A stretch of DNA of 64,000 nt, from assembly GCA_002070185.1 (NCBI GenBank), contig MWCT01000011.1, positions 61,529 to 125,528 of the forward strand. Direction: 5' to 3'. Each line of letters opens with the position of its first letter. Positions within the stretch are counted from its first letter, which is position 1. A program made the position numbers and the translations under genes. Below, piece by piece: positions 17,030 through 26,522 of this stretch. The DNA comes from a candidate division BRC1 bacterium ADurb.Bin183 (GTDB lineage Bacteria; Sumerlaeota; Sumerlaeia; MWCT01). The notes below the pieces were generated by a model. That model saw only the letters and a program-made list of their open reading frames with translations. It ran no database searches and was not told where the DNA came from.

Positions 17030-19041
17030 AAAGATTTTTCGTCGCAATTGCTATCATGCTTTCTATAACATCGGAGTTGTTGGGAGCAAACTCCATTTTG
17101 GAGCGCGCGGACGGCTTGACAACGGACACGGGTTCGCATGTCTTTTATCTTGAACCTCGCCAAATCCAACATAACTTAACAATATTTTCCAACATTCATG
17201 GTTCTTCGGTTGAGTTCAAAAAAGAGCCCGACCTCGGAAAATGGCAGGTTTCACGCGGAGTGCTTGCGGTTGGAAACAAAAAAGAAAATTATCTCCCCTT
17301 TGCTTGGAATAAAATTGATGGGAAATTGTATATTGATTTTAATCGGAATCTGGACTTGACCGATGACGGGAAAAATATCTTTATCCGCTCATTCAACAAC
17401 CCTTCGTATCAACAATACGAGAATATCCCGCTTCCGCTAAAATTTGGCAACAAGGCGACAACCTATACAGTGAACATAACCTACCAACCCTCTTACCGGG
17501 GCGATATATTCGACATCCATATCAAAACCGCATGGTGCGGGGAGATTGAACTTCATGGCAAAAAATGGCTATTGGCAGTGCAGGATAGCGGCAACGGCGT
17601 TTTGAACGATGAGGATCTTTTTATGTTATTGCCGCCTGATAGCACACATCTGGAAGACAGCAGTTTTCTTGAGTTCAGCGCATTGAAATCAACCACGCCA
17701 GAATTTTTCATCGGCGAGCATCTTTATAATATCAATATGGAAATGATGGAAAAGGATGACAAGGTTCTTGTCAGGGCGGAATTCAAGGAGAGACCGGTGG
17801 AAAAGGGACGGCTCGACCTGACCGGTTCCTATATCAAGAGATTGATATTGAAAGGAAATAATACCGTTATTCTGGACAGACCTACATCCTCAGTTATGAT
17901 TCCAATCGGATCATATTTAAATGCGAATATCATGCTGGAAAACAAGGATTCCAAATGGCGGGCAACCAATGACCAGAAATTAATGGGGATTAATATAACC
18001 AAAGAAAAGCCTTTTTTACTCAAACAGGGCGGTCCATTGCGAAATGTAGCATCGGCAAGGCATTACTATAAAGGCATAAGTATAGAATATCAAATGGTCG
18101 GCGCGGGCGGGGAAACGTATTCCCTACCTTGGCTTGATTATAGGTATCCTCCGCGATTTGTCATTTATCAGGGAGATAAAAAGATTCACGCTGGCATCTT
18201 CTCCTATGGGTGAGGCGGCACATGTTCGTACTCATGGCGAGTACCCCGAGGCATCAAAGGAGAGTTGAAGATACACGCGATTGCTCCGCTGGGAGACCTC
18301 GGCGATGAACAGGGACCGCCGACTGTTATAAACTGGACGCCTCGCAAACCGGTCTTTCCCCTCTTGTTTTGGTCAGTCATTATCTTGGTATATTTCTTTA
18401 TTGTTGCGAAAAATCGAGTCGCTTGGGCAATAATTATTCCCGCTGTTATCGTTCATATTCCGCTATCATTACTCCTTATAAATGATGACCTTTCCTATCT
18501 TTTCCATATAGGAAACCTTCAAATAATTTCGCTTTGTATTATTTGTTATCTTTCGCATTTTATTGGGCGCAGAAAACATTTCATGCGATTTATTATTGCC
18601 TATTTGATTTTTCTCCTTATGGGAGGGTGCCTGGCGCAGTTGATCAATCCCGAAATGAGGGCAACGCGCATATACGATGTGCTGATTTTTTATGCGATCC
18701 TCGAATTGATTATCTTATGCTCGTTGACATTTGCCGGACTTATATGTAGAAAAAAGTTTAGTTTTTTGTGTTATACTATCTGGACGTTTTTTTGGATTTT
18801 CGTTCTCCACTATGGAATTGTAATATATGGAATCATTATAGAGGGCATGCGTTTTTTTAGGTTCTTCGGGGCGTTTGCAATGACGCTCGCGGTTTTCAGC
18901 ATTGTTCAGTTTGTGCTGATATTGCCGTTTATTATCCTGTTGAAAAAAAGCAATTGGTATAATCGAGGATTTCGGGGGATTTTTGGAATTCAAGAAAATA
19001 TCGAACCATTATCAACGGGAAAGGAAGCGAATCAGGAATGA
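17026..19041 (+). CDS. Novel membrane-anchored selenoprotein, paralogue 1 (U396, UxxxC)
   Basis: Read with TGA 18211-18213 as selenocysteine this is one 671-residue protein. It has a signal peptide (MKRFFVAIAIMLSITSELLGA), then an extracytoplasmic beta-rich region with Ca-binding-like loops (LYIDFNRNLDLTDD, VQDSGNGVLNDEDL). Next comes FSYG-U-GGTCSYSW with Sec396 and Cys400, and finally about seven membrane segments. The frame is open through the TGA: the 258-codon hydrophobic part after it has no good start of its own, only a TTG at 18265. That part ends in an ATGA overlap with the next gene. The paralogue downstream conserves the sequence on both sides of its TGA. A perfect SECIS-like hairpin follows the TGA. 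I recognise no family; a thiol/selenol redox role is inferred from the U-x3-C pair. Confidence 0.82.
18228..18244 (+). promoter_or_regulatory. bSECIS hairpin of selenoprotein paralogue 1
   Basis: GTACTC (18228-18233) and GAGTAC (18239-18244) form a perfect 6-bp stem closing the 5-base loop ATGGC. The loop lies 21-25 nt after the TGA at 18211-18213 and carries GG, which are the properties of a bacterial SECIS element read by SelB. Confidence 0.8.
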
Positions 19042-20585
19042 GAAATGCCGGCGTTAAAATATCAATTATTTGCGCGCTATTGCTATTTTGTGTTTCATTG
19101 GGAGCTGAGGAGTTTTCAATCACATATGAAAAATTAGATGATGTCTTCGACAGAGGGTTTCAGCCATGGAGCGGCGCTGAAATTAATATGACCCTTGAAG
19201 CGCCAGAGGGAAATTGGAAACTTCCGAAACTTAACGCGCCTATACCTGTTTATGGCTTTCTGACTCTGGGCGACACTAAAATGCTATTCATTCTGGATCA
19301 GGCGGATAAAGAAAACAATTTTTTCAATCGCTTGTATCTTGACGCAAATGCCAACAATGACCTTACGGATGACCCTATTATAGATGTTTCATCACAAGAA
19401 CGCCAGCGGTATGGTAGAAAATCGCCCTTTCTCTCGCAGGATATCACCTATCAATATGAAGGCAAAACTTTACCTTATCGTTTTTGGTTTTTTTTTCGTA
19501 TCAACATTCCAATCTACTCCACAAAAACAATCACCCCAAAAGCCCTGAGTGAGCACTTTAGTCTGTCTATTATATCCCGATGTGTTTACAAATCCCAATT
19601 CACCCTTGGCGGGCAGAAATACCAGATGCTTCTTTCGGACACAAATTGCAACGGGCGATTTGACGATGCCCTTTCTCTGCCGCCCGACTATAAAAAGGTA
19701 TATGAAAATAATAAAATAATTCTTCCATCCGGCGATAATATGTATCTGCGAAAAGATGGCGGTTTCACGTGGTACGATGAGCAGCGATTCGCACAAAAGA
19801 TTTTCCTTGAAGGCAGGTTGTATGATATATCCATCAACCTTGCTAGCGGAAAACTAACATTGAATCCCGCAACCGACGCAACAGCGACCATCAAATTTCC
19901 CATGGAGGTTGCTAAACTGGGGCTTTATCATACGGACGGCGGCGCGAGCATCAATTTCTACAACGCCGCAGGCGATATAAAAATCCCCGCCGGAAAATAT
20001 CTCCTGACAGGATACACATCGTTTCGCAATGATAGCCGCGGAGATAAATGGCTTTTGAGGACAAGCGCCACAATCAATACACCTATCACAACAATAGAGG
20101 AAAATAATATCGTGTTGCTAAAAATGGGCGAACCGTTTATGCCCAGAGTTGATATCCCTTACTGGTCATTACAAGAATTCGCAAACAATCAAAGGTCTGT
20201 TCGCCTTGATTTGGTAACCGAAGGGGCGGGCGGAGAAGAGATTAAGCAAATAATCAAGATACCAAATCAAAGGATGAAATATCCTAATTCTGAAAGATTC
20301 AATCCCTTCCCAAAAGAAGCAACCTACACCATCTCCAGACTGGACGGCAAGATAGTCATACAAGGGCGTTTCGAGTATGGGTGAGGTTTCAGCTGCTCTG
20401 CCACATGGGGTGACAGCACATCGGGTCAAGCGGGCGGATTATTGAGCGGTTTTTCAAAAATGTTTAAAAAGTCCTCGCAGGAAAAAGAAGGTCCCAAATC
20501 CGGCGTGGAATACCAGGCGCTTTGCAAATACCAGCCCGGTCCGTTTAAATCGGAATCAAAGATGACAAAATTTAAACTGCCGTGA
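19038..20585 (+). CDS. Novel secreted selenoprotein, paralogue 2 (U449, UxxxC)
   Basis: Read with TGA 20382-20384 as selenocysteine this is a 515-residue exported protein (signal peptide VKISIICALLLFCVSLGA near the N-terminus). It is homologous to the preceding gene: LYLDANANNDLTDD, LSDTNCNGRFDDALSLPPD and EGAGGE match paralogue 1 segments in order. The Sec region is FEYG-U-GFSCSATW (Sec449, Cys453) against FSYG-U-GGTCSYSW. After Sec the frame runs 66 codons and ends at TGA 20583-20585 without the membrane domain of paralogue 1. It starts inside the stop of paralogue 1 (ATGA). Function unknown; a periplasmic redox or metal-binding role is inferred. Confidence 0.8.
20398..20416 (+). promoter_or_regulatory. 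bSECIS-like hairpin of selenoprotein paralogue 2
   Basis: CTG (20398-20400) pairs with CAG (20414-20416) and CAC (20402-20404) with GTG (20410-20412), separated by one C-A mismatch. The loop ATGGG lies 21-25 nt after the TGA. Loop position and the ATGG sequence are the same as in paralogue 1, although the stems differ, which suggests conserved RNA function. Confidence 0.65.
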
Positions 20586-20679
20586 TTTTTTGATTTTAAT
20601 CCATTAAAAAGCTTTTCATCTTTTTTTGAAGGGATTGAAAATGCAGGCATCCATCATGGCTTGGTCACATTTCGTTTTT

Positions 20680-21213
20680 TTAATCTCCCCCGGAAAAAAA
20701 TTCTTCATCAGGCAGCCAGATTAGCACAAAAAGCAAAAGCGCCGGAAGAGCCATTATCACGCAGCCAAGATTAAAACCGTGCTGAATCGCCGCAATCATG
20801 ACGAATATAAACACAACAAGGCTGCTGATGGTGTATATGATGCGAATCAAATGATGGGGTAAATTTTCTTTTTTCATATTTTTCCAGATTATCAGGACAG
20901 CGCCTGAGAGATAGATCAAGGCGGCAATAATCCCCAATATCTGCGCTATTGGCATTTTTTTAAAAGGATTATTCAACGGCACGAAAAGCCAAAAAAGCCC
21001 CAACGCTATCCCCGTTGTGAGTATTGCTGTCCCGGGATTCGCCCTGAATCCCACATCCCAGCCGCCGAATAAACCAAATGCGGCAAAGATGATTTGGCGC
21101 GCGCCTCACCCAAAGCATGTCAGTTTGCCAATAAAATAACCCAGCAACGCGCCGAAGATGGCAAACAATATAGCGGAGATGTAATTCCCCAGACGTATTT
21201 CCGTCACAATCAT
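20680..21213 (-). CDS. Small membrane selenoprotein linked to double-cubane reductase (C33-x-x-U36)
   Basis: The minus frame is open from ATG 21213 to the stop at 20680 except for one TGA at 21106-21108, giving 177 residues with selenocysteine at position 36. The sequence around it is FIGKLTCFG-U-GARQIIFAAF, a CxxU pair directly after the first membrane helix. Three or four more hydrophobic segments follow. Translation could instead begin at GTG 21207, which has AAGGGGG six bases upstream. The gene starts 5 bp after the activase stop, so it belongs to that operon. If TGA were a true stop, only a GTG-started 124-residue remnant (from 21054) would remain. Function unknown; electron transfer to or from the cluster protein is inferred. 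Confidence 0.75.
21064..21084 (-). promoter_or_regulatory. Possible bSECIS hairpin of the CxxU membrane protein
   Basis: On the minus strand GCCG pairs with CGGC (22-25 and 39-42 nt after the TGA), then a C-U mismatch and an inner AU/AU pair close the 7-base loop TTGGTTT. The loop contains GGT, as in known bacterial SECIS loops. A competing 6-bp stem CCAAAT/ATTTGG with a 12-base loop at +15 to +26 can also form. Confidence 0.5.
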
Positions 21214-21218
21214 CCCCC

Positions 21219-21971
21219 TTAGCGGTTAATATCTCTAAAAAGCGCCGCGCCAAAAGCCGCCACAGTCTGGGGATCGGCGGGGCGTTTAATCTGCAAGCCC
21301 GTTTCTTTTTTTAGCAATTGATAGAGGCAGTCATTCTTTGCTCCGCCGCCCACAAATAAAACCTCCCCGCGTCCGGCAAAGCGCGAAAGCATGATACCCA
21401 AACGCCCTGCAATTGTCGCATGCAAGCCGAGGGCAATTTCCTCCGGCGGCTTGCCGGAGGCTATCATGGAAACGACTTCGGATTCAGCGAACACTGCGCA
21501 CATGCTGTTGATGGCGATGTGCCGTTTTGCCGCAAGGGACATTTTGACGAGTTCGTCCATTGAGACGCCGAGAGTTTGCGCCATAATTTCTAAAAATTTT
21601 CCCGTGCCCGCGGCGCATCGGTCGTTCATTTCAAAATCCACAACGTTTCCGCGTTCGTCCGTCTCAATCACTTTGCAGTCTTGTCCGCCCACATCAAGGA
21701 TGATGCGGCATTCGGGGTGCAGTTGGAAGGCGCCCCGCGCGCAGGCTCGGATTTCTGTGACGCGCGCCGCTCCAAGATTTTCGCCAAGAAGGTATCGTCC
21801 ATAGCCGGTGGCAATCAACGGAGCGGGTTGTATTTGCGCAAGCGTCTTGCGCACGCGCGCCAGAGGGTCTGCGCCGGTGGGGAAAACCTCCTTGAACGTT
21901 ACATTCTCTTCGTCAAGACTGATAATCTTTGTGGTTCGAGAGCCCAAATCTATGCCAATGGATTGCGCCAT
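21219..21971 (-). CDS. Acyl-CoA dehydratase activase-type ATPase (DCCP reductase)
   Basis: A 250-residue ASKHA ATPase of the HgdC/BadF/YjiL family. Motifs are IGIDLGSRTTKIISLD (phosphate loop 1), ILDVGGQDCKVIETDE, and NDRCAAGTGKFLEIMA, whose Cys with a second Cys (NSMCAVF) in the homodimer holds the bridging 4Fe-4S cluster. It uses ATP to push electrons to a low-potential acceptor. The acceptor is encoded 11 bp upstream in the same operon, so it most likely reduces that double-cubane protein. Confidence 0.88.
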   Translation of the reverse strand: MAQSIGIDLGSRTTKIISLDEENVTFKEVFPTGADPLARVRKTLAQIQPAPLIATGYGRYLLGENLGAARVTEIRACARGAFQLHPECRIILDVGGQDCKVIETDERGNVVDFEMNDRCAAGTGKFLEIMAQTLGVSMDELVKMSLAAKRHIAINSMCAVFAESEVVSMIASGKPPEEIALGLHATIAGRLGIMLSRFAGRGEVLFVGGGAKNDCLYQLLKKETGLQIKRPADPQTVAAFGAALFRDINR

Positions 21972-21982
21972 ACTAATTCCTT

Positions 21983-23245
21983 TTATTTACCAATCATTTC
22001 CGCGAACGCCTCAATGCGTGTCCTAATTTGCCCCTCGTCCTCGCTTGAATAATCCGTTTCAATAATAAGGGAGGGAATGCCTTTCTTTTTCAACGCCCGT
22101 TCTATTGCGCGCGCTTCGATATTATATGTGTGGCAGTATTGAAGGATGTGATGAATCACGCCTTGAATTTGAAATTCATCAATAATTTTCATTATGTTAT
22201 CAAGCCGTTCCGTATTAGGAGAAAAGCAGGAGCAATCAATAGCGAAATAGCGGTCGGCTATTGCCTTTAGCATCCCGTCCAAGTCCTGATGCGATTCATC
22301 AACAAGGTTTCGGAAATACCGGCTGCCTGTGCAGGATTCATCTGCCACGATACGCAAGCCGCTGGATTCGGCGATATAATGTATTTTTGCATAACCCAAA
22401 GGCGACGAAGAGCCCGCCATGAGGATGCGCGGTCCGCGTTTTTTGTATGCCGCCTCGCCTGTTTGGACGCGATGTTGCAATTCATAGGCAAGCGCATGGG
22501 CATCGGCGATGAATGCGTTTATATCCTGATTCAGCGCAACTTGCGAAACCAAAAGGGCATCGAGTCCGCTGATGGGCGGTTCCGGCAGTTTTTGGTATTC
22601 GCTAATGCGTTGAAGAACGCGCCGCTTATGATTCATAAGACGGATAGATTCTGCGAGTTTGAGAGGCGTTATCGAGACGCCGGACAATTCCTCCATCATT
22701 GTTTTAAACTCGATAACCTCGGCAAACCATACAGAGGCATCGGCGCTCTTTTTCTTTTGCGGGACTTCCAGAACCTTGAAACCAAACAAATCCCAAGCCT
22801 TTTTCTTGGCGTCGCAAGTGGTCTCGCCTACTGCGAAATCTTTTAGTTTTTTATAGGGGCATGTGCCGCTTATAGACATGCCAAATGTGGAGCGAATGAG
22901 CGGGCAGATGTCTCGCGGGAGTATTTTATCTGCATGGGTGATCGCCCAAGCCGAGCCGCCGCAAAGCGGGATGGGAATCACGCCCGCCGCAATGGCGATT
23001 TCATCCGGGACATAGATACAAAAAGTCCCGATGGATTTGCCGCCTTTTTGCCGATGTTCAAAAATTTCCGCCACGCGGGCGCCATGGCTCTCATGGCATG
23101 AGGCGTCAAAACGCGCCATGAGTTGCGGGCGGGCTGCTTGCCAGAGGAAATACTGTTCATGAGCGCGTCGGAGACTTTCCTCCAATCGCTCATGAGATTC
23201 AAGGTTCACCTCCAGCGCTGTCAGCAAATTTTTGTAATCTTTCAA
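21983..23245 (-). CDS. Double-cubane-cluster-containing anaerobic reductase
   Basis: A 420-residue member of the 2-hydroxyacyl-CoA dehydratase component D family. Its Cys pattern (PIPLCGGSAWAI, LPRDICPLIRSTFG, SGTCPYKKLKDF, GETTCDAKKKAW, later DESCTGSRYF and ILQYCHTYN) matches the single-subunit double-cubane proteins (YjiM type) rather than the two-subunit dehydratases. These use a [8Fe-9S] cluster to reduce small molecules with electrons from an ATP-driven activator. The physiological substrate is unknown. It is the first gene of an operon whose third gene is the CxxU membrane protein. Confidence 0.85.
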   Translation of the reverse strand: MKDYKNLLTALEVNLESHERLEESLRRAHEQYFLWQAARPQLMARFDASCHESHGARVAEIFEHRQKGGKSIGTFCIYVPDEIAIAAGVIPIPLCGGSAWAITHADKILPRDICPLIRSTFGMSISGTCPYKKLKDFAVGETTCDAKKKAWDLFGFKVLEVPQKKKSADASVWFAEVIEFKTMMEELSGVSITPLKLAESIRLMNHKRRVLQRISEYQKLPEPPISGLDALLVSQVALNQDINAFIADAHALAYELQHRVQTGEAAYKKRGPRILMAGSSSPLGYAKIHYIAESSGLRIVADESCTGSRYFRNLVDESHQDLDGMLKAIADRYFAIDCSCFSPNTERLDNIMKIIDEFQIQGVIHHILQYCHTYNIEARAIERALKKKGIPSLIIETDYSSEDEGQIRTRIEAFAEMIGK

Positions 23246-23327
23246 ATTTTGCCTTTTTTGCTTGTATTTAAAAATTTAATATCCCTCTTTTTCTTCTTAT
23301 ATTGTCAATCACAATGGGTTAAAAAAA

Positions 23328-25832
23328 ATGAAATTTGGATTTATTTGCCTCCTTCTTACTACCATTTCTCTCCCAATATTTTCGGATGACCCTCCTGAAT
23401 TCCGCGCCCTTTATGCCGCCTCTTTTGACATCAATACCGAAGCCAACTGCAAAACGATTGTGGATAGAGTTTTGGATGGCACCTTCAACGCCATTTTTGT
23501 TGAGGCGCGCGGGCGAGCCGATGCTTACTACTATCCCAACCGTGAGGATTCCACATATCCCAATATCGAACTGCGAGGTCAGCGGTATCCGATAAGTCCA
23601 TCAGATTTTGACCCGCTCCAGTATTTTATTGACCGGCTCCATAATGCCACACCGCGAAGGGAGGTTCACGCTTGGGTTACGACATATCCTAGCTGGAACT
23701 CTTCCACGCCGCCAGCCAGCCCTCAACATATCTACAACGCCCATCCGGAATGGATAACGGAGAACAAGGCTGGCGTCACTTATACTCATGAGAAGGATGC
23801 GGCGCTTGATCCGGGCATCCCCGCCGTGCAGGAGCATCTCTTTAACACTTTTATGGATATAATCCGCAATTATGATGTTGATGGATTCCATTTCGATTAC
23901 GTCCGCCTTAACGATGAAGATTCGGGTTATGACCCCGTTGCCAAGGCGCAATTTCTTGCGCAGACTGGGTGGAACTATGATACACAAAATACCGGCGGGG
24001 CGCTTGACGAGGCATACAAAGCGTGGCGGCGAGACCAGATTGCAAAACTCGTTCAACGCGTTCATCATCAAACAAAACTTGAAAAACCATGGGTTGTGGT
24101 CTCCGCCTTTCTTATCCACTTTGATGACCCGGTGGAAAAGATGGGACAGGGTTATAACTGGTGGGTTGCCCACAATGCGATTGATGTCATTCACGGGAGT
24201 TGTTATTCAGATTCAGTTTCTGGTAATGTCTCCAATTGGAACGGCTATATCACAAAATTAAAACAAAACGGGGATGAAAATAAAATCCCCCTTATAGCCG
24301 CTATCGGCGACTATAAGCTCGAAACCGAGGGGGATAATGCCAAAGCGGTTGAAGCCCTTCGTGCCAACACCCGCAAACCTGATGGATTTAATTTTTTTGA
24401 TTATGGTTCAGTTTATGAGGATCACTCGCCGCCTCATTCAAATGCGCTCTTTAATGCCGGCGGGGTTTTCGCCAATTGGGCGCCGATTCCCATTCCCCGC
24501 ATACCCGGCGAGGAAACCATCCCTCCCAATCCGCCAGCCGCGCTAACCGCCGCATTGGTTTTGGGCGTGCCGCAGATTACGTTCCAGCGTCCCGCCGCAG
24601 CCGCTGACGGCGACCTGCCAATACATTACCGCGTTTATCGCGGCAAGACAATCCCCGTTCCTCTCACCTATTCGAATATGCTCATGGAATGGTGGGATTT
24701 GAGTTCATCAAGAACAACTTTTTCGGTTGAGGACAAACTGGCAGGAGCAGGGACATGGTATTATGCCGCCGTTGCCTATGATGACTGGAACAATCAGGCT
24801 GTGAGCACATCGGCGCCTGTGACTGTCACAAAGGGCGGCGAATATATCATTGAAACCGGCACAGGCGGGAAAAATATATCTGACTTCTCTATCCGCTCGG
24901 GAGTTTTCTTCAACAGCACATCGCATAGTCTTGCGCCGGGTTGCACGGCGTCTATACCCTCCAAATTTTCACTGCCCAGCGACGGCAAAAACGACATGGG
25001 ACGATTCACGCCATCGGGCTTGGCAAGCGGAACCTATAATGTTTATGCAACGTGTTTCAACTACTCCAGCGCGAATGCGCCAAATATTACCGTTCGTGTC
25101 TATGACAAAAACGGCACGCGCACATCGCTTTTCAATCTCACGCAAGCCAATTGCGGAAATAAATGGACTCAATGCGCCACGATGGATTTCAGCGAAGGCA
25201 GCGGTCATTTCATCGAGTTTGACAGTTCCACACAATCAACCAGCGGGAACAATGACCGCATGAATCCGGCGGCGGTGCGCTTTCTCCTTGTTGCCAATCC
25301 GCCAAAAAAAGAGCTCAAACCCAAAGTCAGCGAACCGCCCTCAAATGTCGTTGAGGTTATCGTTGACAGCGAACCGACCGCATTAGATTATGACGACAAT
25401 GAAAAAAAGTGGATGACTACGACCTATGGCGGCGAGGCAAACTACTTCAACGGCAGCGCGCGTTATTTTGCGGCTGCCAGCTATCCGATGACTGCCTATG
25501 CCATCTGGATTGTGGATTTGCCGCGCGCCGGCTGGTGGGCGATTGACGGATATATTCGCCCCAACCAGATAGGTCTTGCGCGCGGGGTGCAATACCGCTT
25601 TGTGGATGGGAACGGCATCGTCCGAAATGTTACGACAACTCAGCAAACGGGCAGCGGCGGTTGGACAATCAATGTGGACGGCGTCGCAGATAAACAGGCT
25701 TACTTTTTTAAAAAAGGGCGCGTGTATGTGACTCTTTATGGCAACACAACCGGCTCTGAGTTGATTCTTGCTGATGCCATACGCTTCCGCCTCATCAAAT
25801 CTCTGAACCCGTTTGGATGGATGTTGTATTAA
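23328..25832 (+). CDS. Secreted GHL10/DUF187-type glycoside hydrolase-like protein
   Basis: An 834-residue exported protein (signal peptide MKFGFICLLLTTISLPIFSDD). Residues of about 25-400 match the glycosyl-hydrolase-like GHL10 (DUF187) barrel: FRALYAASFDI, FNAIFVEARGRADAYY, REVHAWVTTYP and VDGFHFDYVRLN. A fibronectin-III-like part follows, then two golvesin/Xly-like beta domains that would bind polysaccharide; the last is recognisable from WWAIDGYIRPNQ and YGNTTGSELILADAIRF. It probably attacks or binds an extracellular glycan; substrate unknown. Confidence 0.8.
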   Translation: MKFGFICLLLTTISLPIFSDDPPEFRALYAASFDINTEANCKTIVDRVLDGTFNAIFVEARGRADAYYYPNREDSTYPNIELRGQRYPISPSDFDPLQYFIDRLHNATPRREVHAWVTTYPSWNSSTPPASPQHIYNAHPEWITENKAGVTYTHEKDAALDPGIPAVQEHLFNTFMDIIRNYDVDGFHFDYVRLNDEDSGYDPVAKAQFLAQTGWNYDTQNTGGALDEAYKAWRRDQIAKLVQRVHHQTKLEKPWVVVSAFLIHFDDPVEKMGQGYNWWVAHNAIDVIHGSCYSDSVSGNVSNWNGYITKLKQNGDENKIPLIAAIGDYKLETEGDNAKAVEALRANTRKPDGFNFFDYGSVYEDHSPPHSNALFNAGGVFANWAPIPIPRIPGEETIPPNPPAALTAALVLGVPQITFQRPAAAADGDLPIHYRVYRGKTIPVPLTYSNMLMEWWDLSSSRTTFSVEDKLAGAGTWYYAAVAYDDWNNQAVSTSAPVTVTKGGEYIIETGTGGKNISDFSIRSGVFFNSTSHSLAPGCTASIPSKFSLPSDGKNDMGRFTPSGLASGTYNVYATCFNYSSANAPNITVRVYDKNGTRTSLFNLTQANCGNKWTQCATMDFSEGSGHFIEFDSSTQSTSGNNDRMNPAAVRFLLVANPPKKELKPKVSEPPSNVVEVIVDSEPTALDYDDNEKKWMTTTYGGEANYFNGSARYFAAASYPMTAYAIWIVDLPRAGWWAIDGYIRPNQIGLARGVQYRFVDGNGIVRNVTTTQQTGSGGWTINVDGVADKQAYFFKKGRVYVTLYGNTTGSELILADAIRFRLIKSLNPFGWMLY

Positions 25833-25835
25833 GCG

Positions 25836-26522
25836 ATGACAAAAGAATATAAATACGACTTTATTAACAACCATATCATTGCCGATATAGACGGTTCGAG
25901 CCTGCTCATAGACACGGGTTCTCCGTCGAGTTTTGCGGAAAGCCATCAAATTGTCATGGATGGCAACCGCTTTGCGGTTAGTGAAAAGATGCTTAATGTT
26001 TCGGCGGAATTTCTGACTGCAAACATTGGCGCGCCAATCAACGGTCTTGTGGGAATTGACATATTGAACCAGTTCGATATCCTGATAGACCCAACAAATC
26101 AGAGGCTTTTAATCAGCAAGGAGGAGATTCCTCTCAAAGGGCAAATCCTCGAGTTGGACAACATCATGGGCATCCCGCTTATTGAGGGGGTTATTGACGG
26201 ATGCACGGCGCGTTTGATTTTTGACACGGGAGCCAAACTCTCCTATTTAAATCCGAAATGGACAAGCGATTTGCCCATTATCGGAACGGAGGATGATTTT
26301 TATCCCGCTTATGGAAGTTATACATCAAACATTTATGAGATACCCATCATGCTTGGCAATGAGAGAATTATGCCTAAGGTTGGCAACCTTCCCGCTCTTT
26401 TACAAATGACGCTCGGCATAATGGATATGGATGGAATTCTGGGCGTCGCCCTGCTTTTGACACATAAAATCGCTTACGCCCCGAGGCGAAAGAAGATGGC
26501 GCTTGAAAGGGTTAATGATTGA
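25836..26522 (+). CDS. Two-lobed retropepsin-like aspartic protease
   Basis: A 228-residue protein with two aspartic-protease signatures, LLIDTGSPSSF (residues about 22-32) and LIFDTGAKLSYL (about 128-139). Each is the start of a lobe of about 110 residues, and a hydrophobic-GLVGIDIL / DGILGVALL motif follows each, as in retropepsin folds. Normal retropepsins are one-lobe dimers; here both lobes are on one short chain. There is no signal peptide, so it should act in the cytoplasm. It begins 3 bp after the GHL10-like gene. Confidence 0.7.
   Translation: MTKEYKYDFINNHIIADIDGSSLLIDTGSPSSFAESHQIVMDGNRFAVSEKMLNVSAEFLTANIGAPINGLVGIDILNQFDILIDPTNQRLLISKEEIPLKGQILELDNIMGIPLIEGVIDGCTARLIFDTGAKLSYLNPKWTSDLPIIGTEDDFYPAYGSYTSNIYEIPIMLGNERIMPKVGNLPALLQMTLGIMDMDGILGVALLLTHKIAYAPRRKKMALERVND

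Noticed and set aside
18265..19041. Hydrophobic 258-codon frame as an independent TTG-started gene
   Set aside because: TTG with AAGGAG only two bases away is a poor start, and the frame is continuous with the upstream gene through a single TGA followed by a perfect SECIS-like hairpin.
20426..20650. Minus-strand frame of 74 codons after the CxxU membrane gene
   Set aside because: It has no ribosome-binding site and overlaps the plus-strand stretch that continues selenoprotein paralogue 2; the conserved UGxxCSxxW favours the plus strand.
20583..20787. Further read-through of the second TGA in paralogue 2 (about 66 more codons open)
   Set aside because: The continuation overlaps the end of the convergent membrane gene, is low-complexity, and has no Cys partner or homologous counterpart in paralogue 1.
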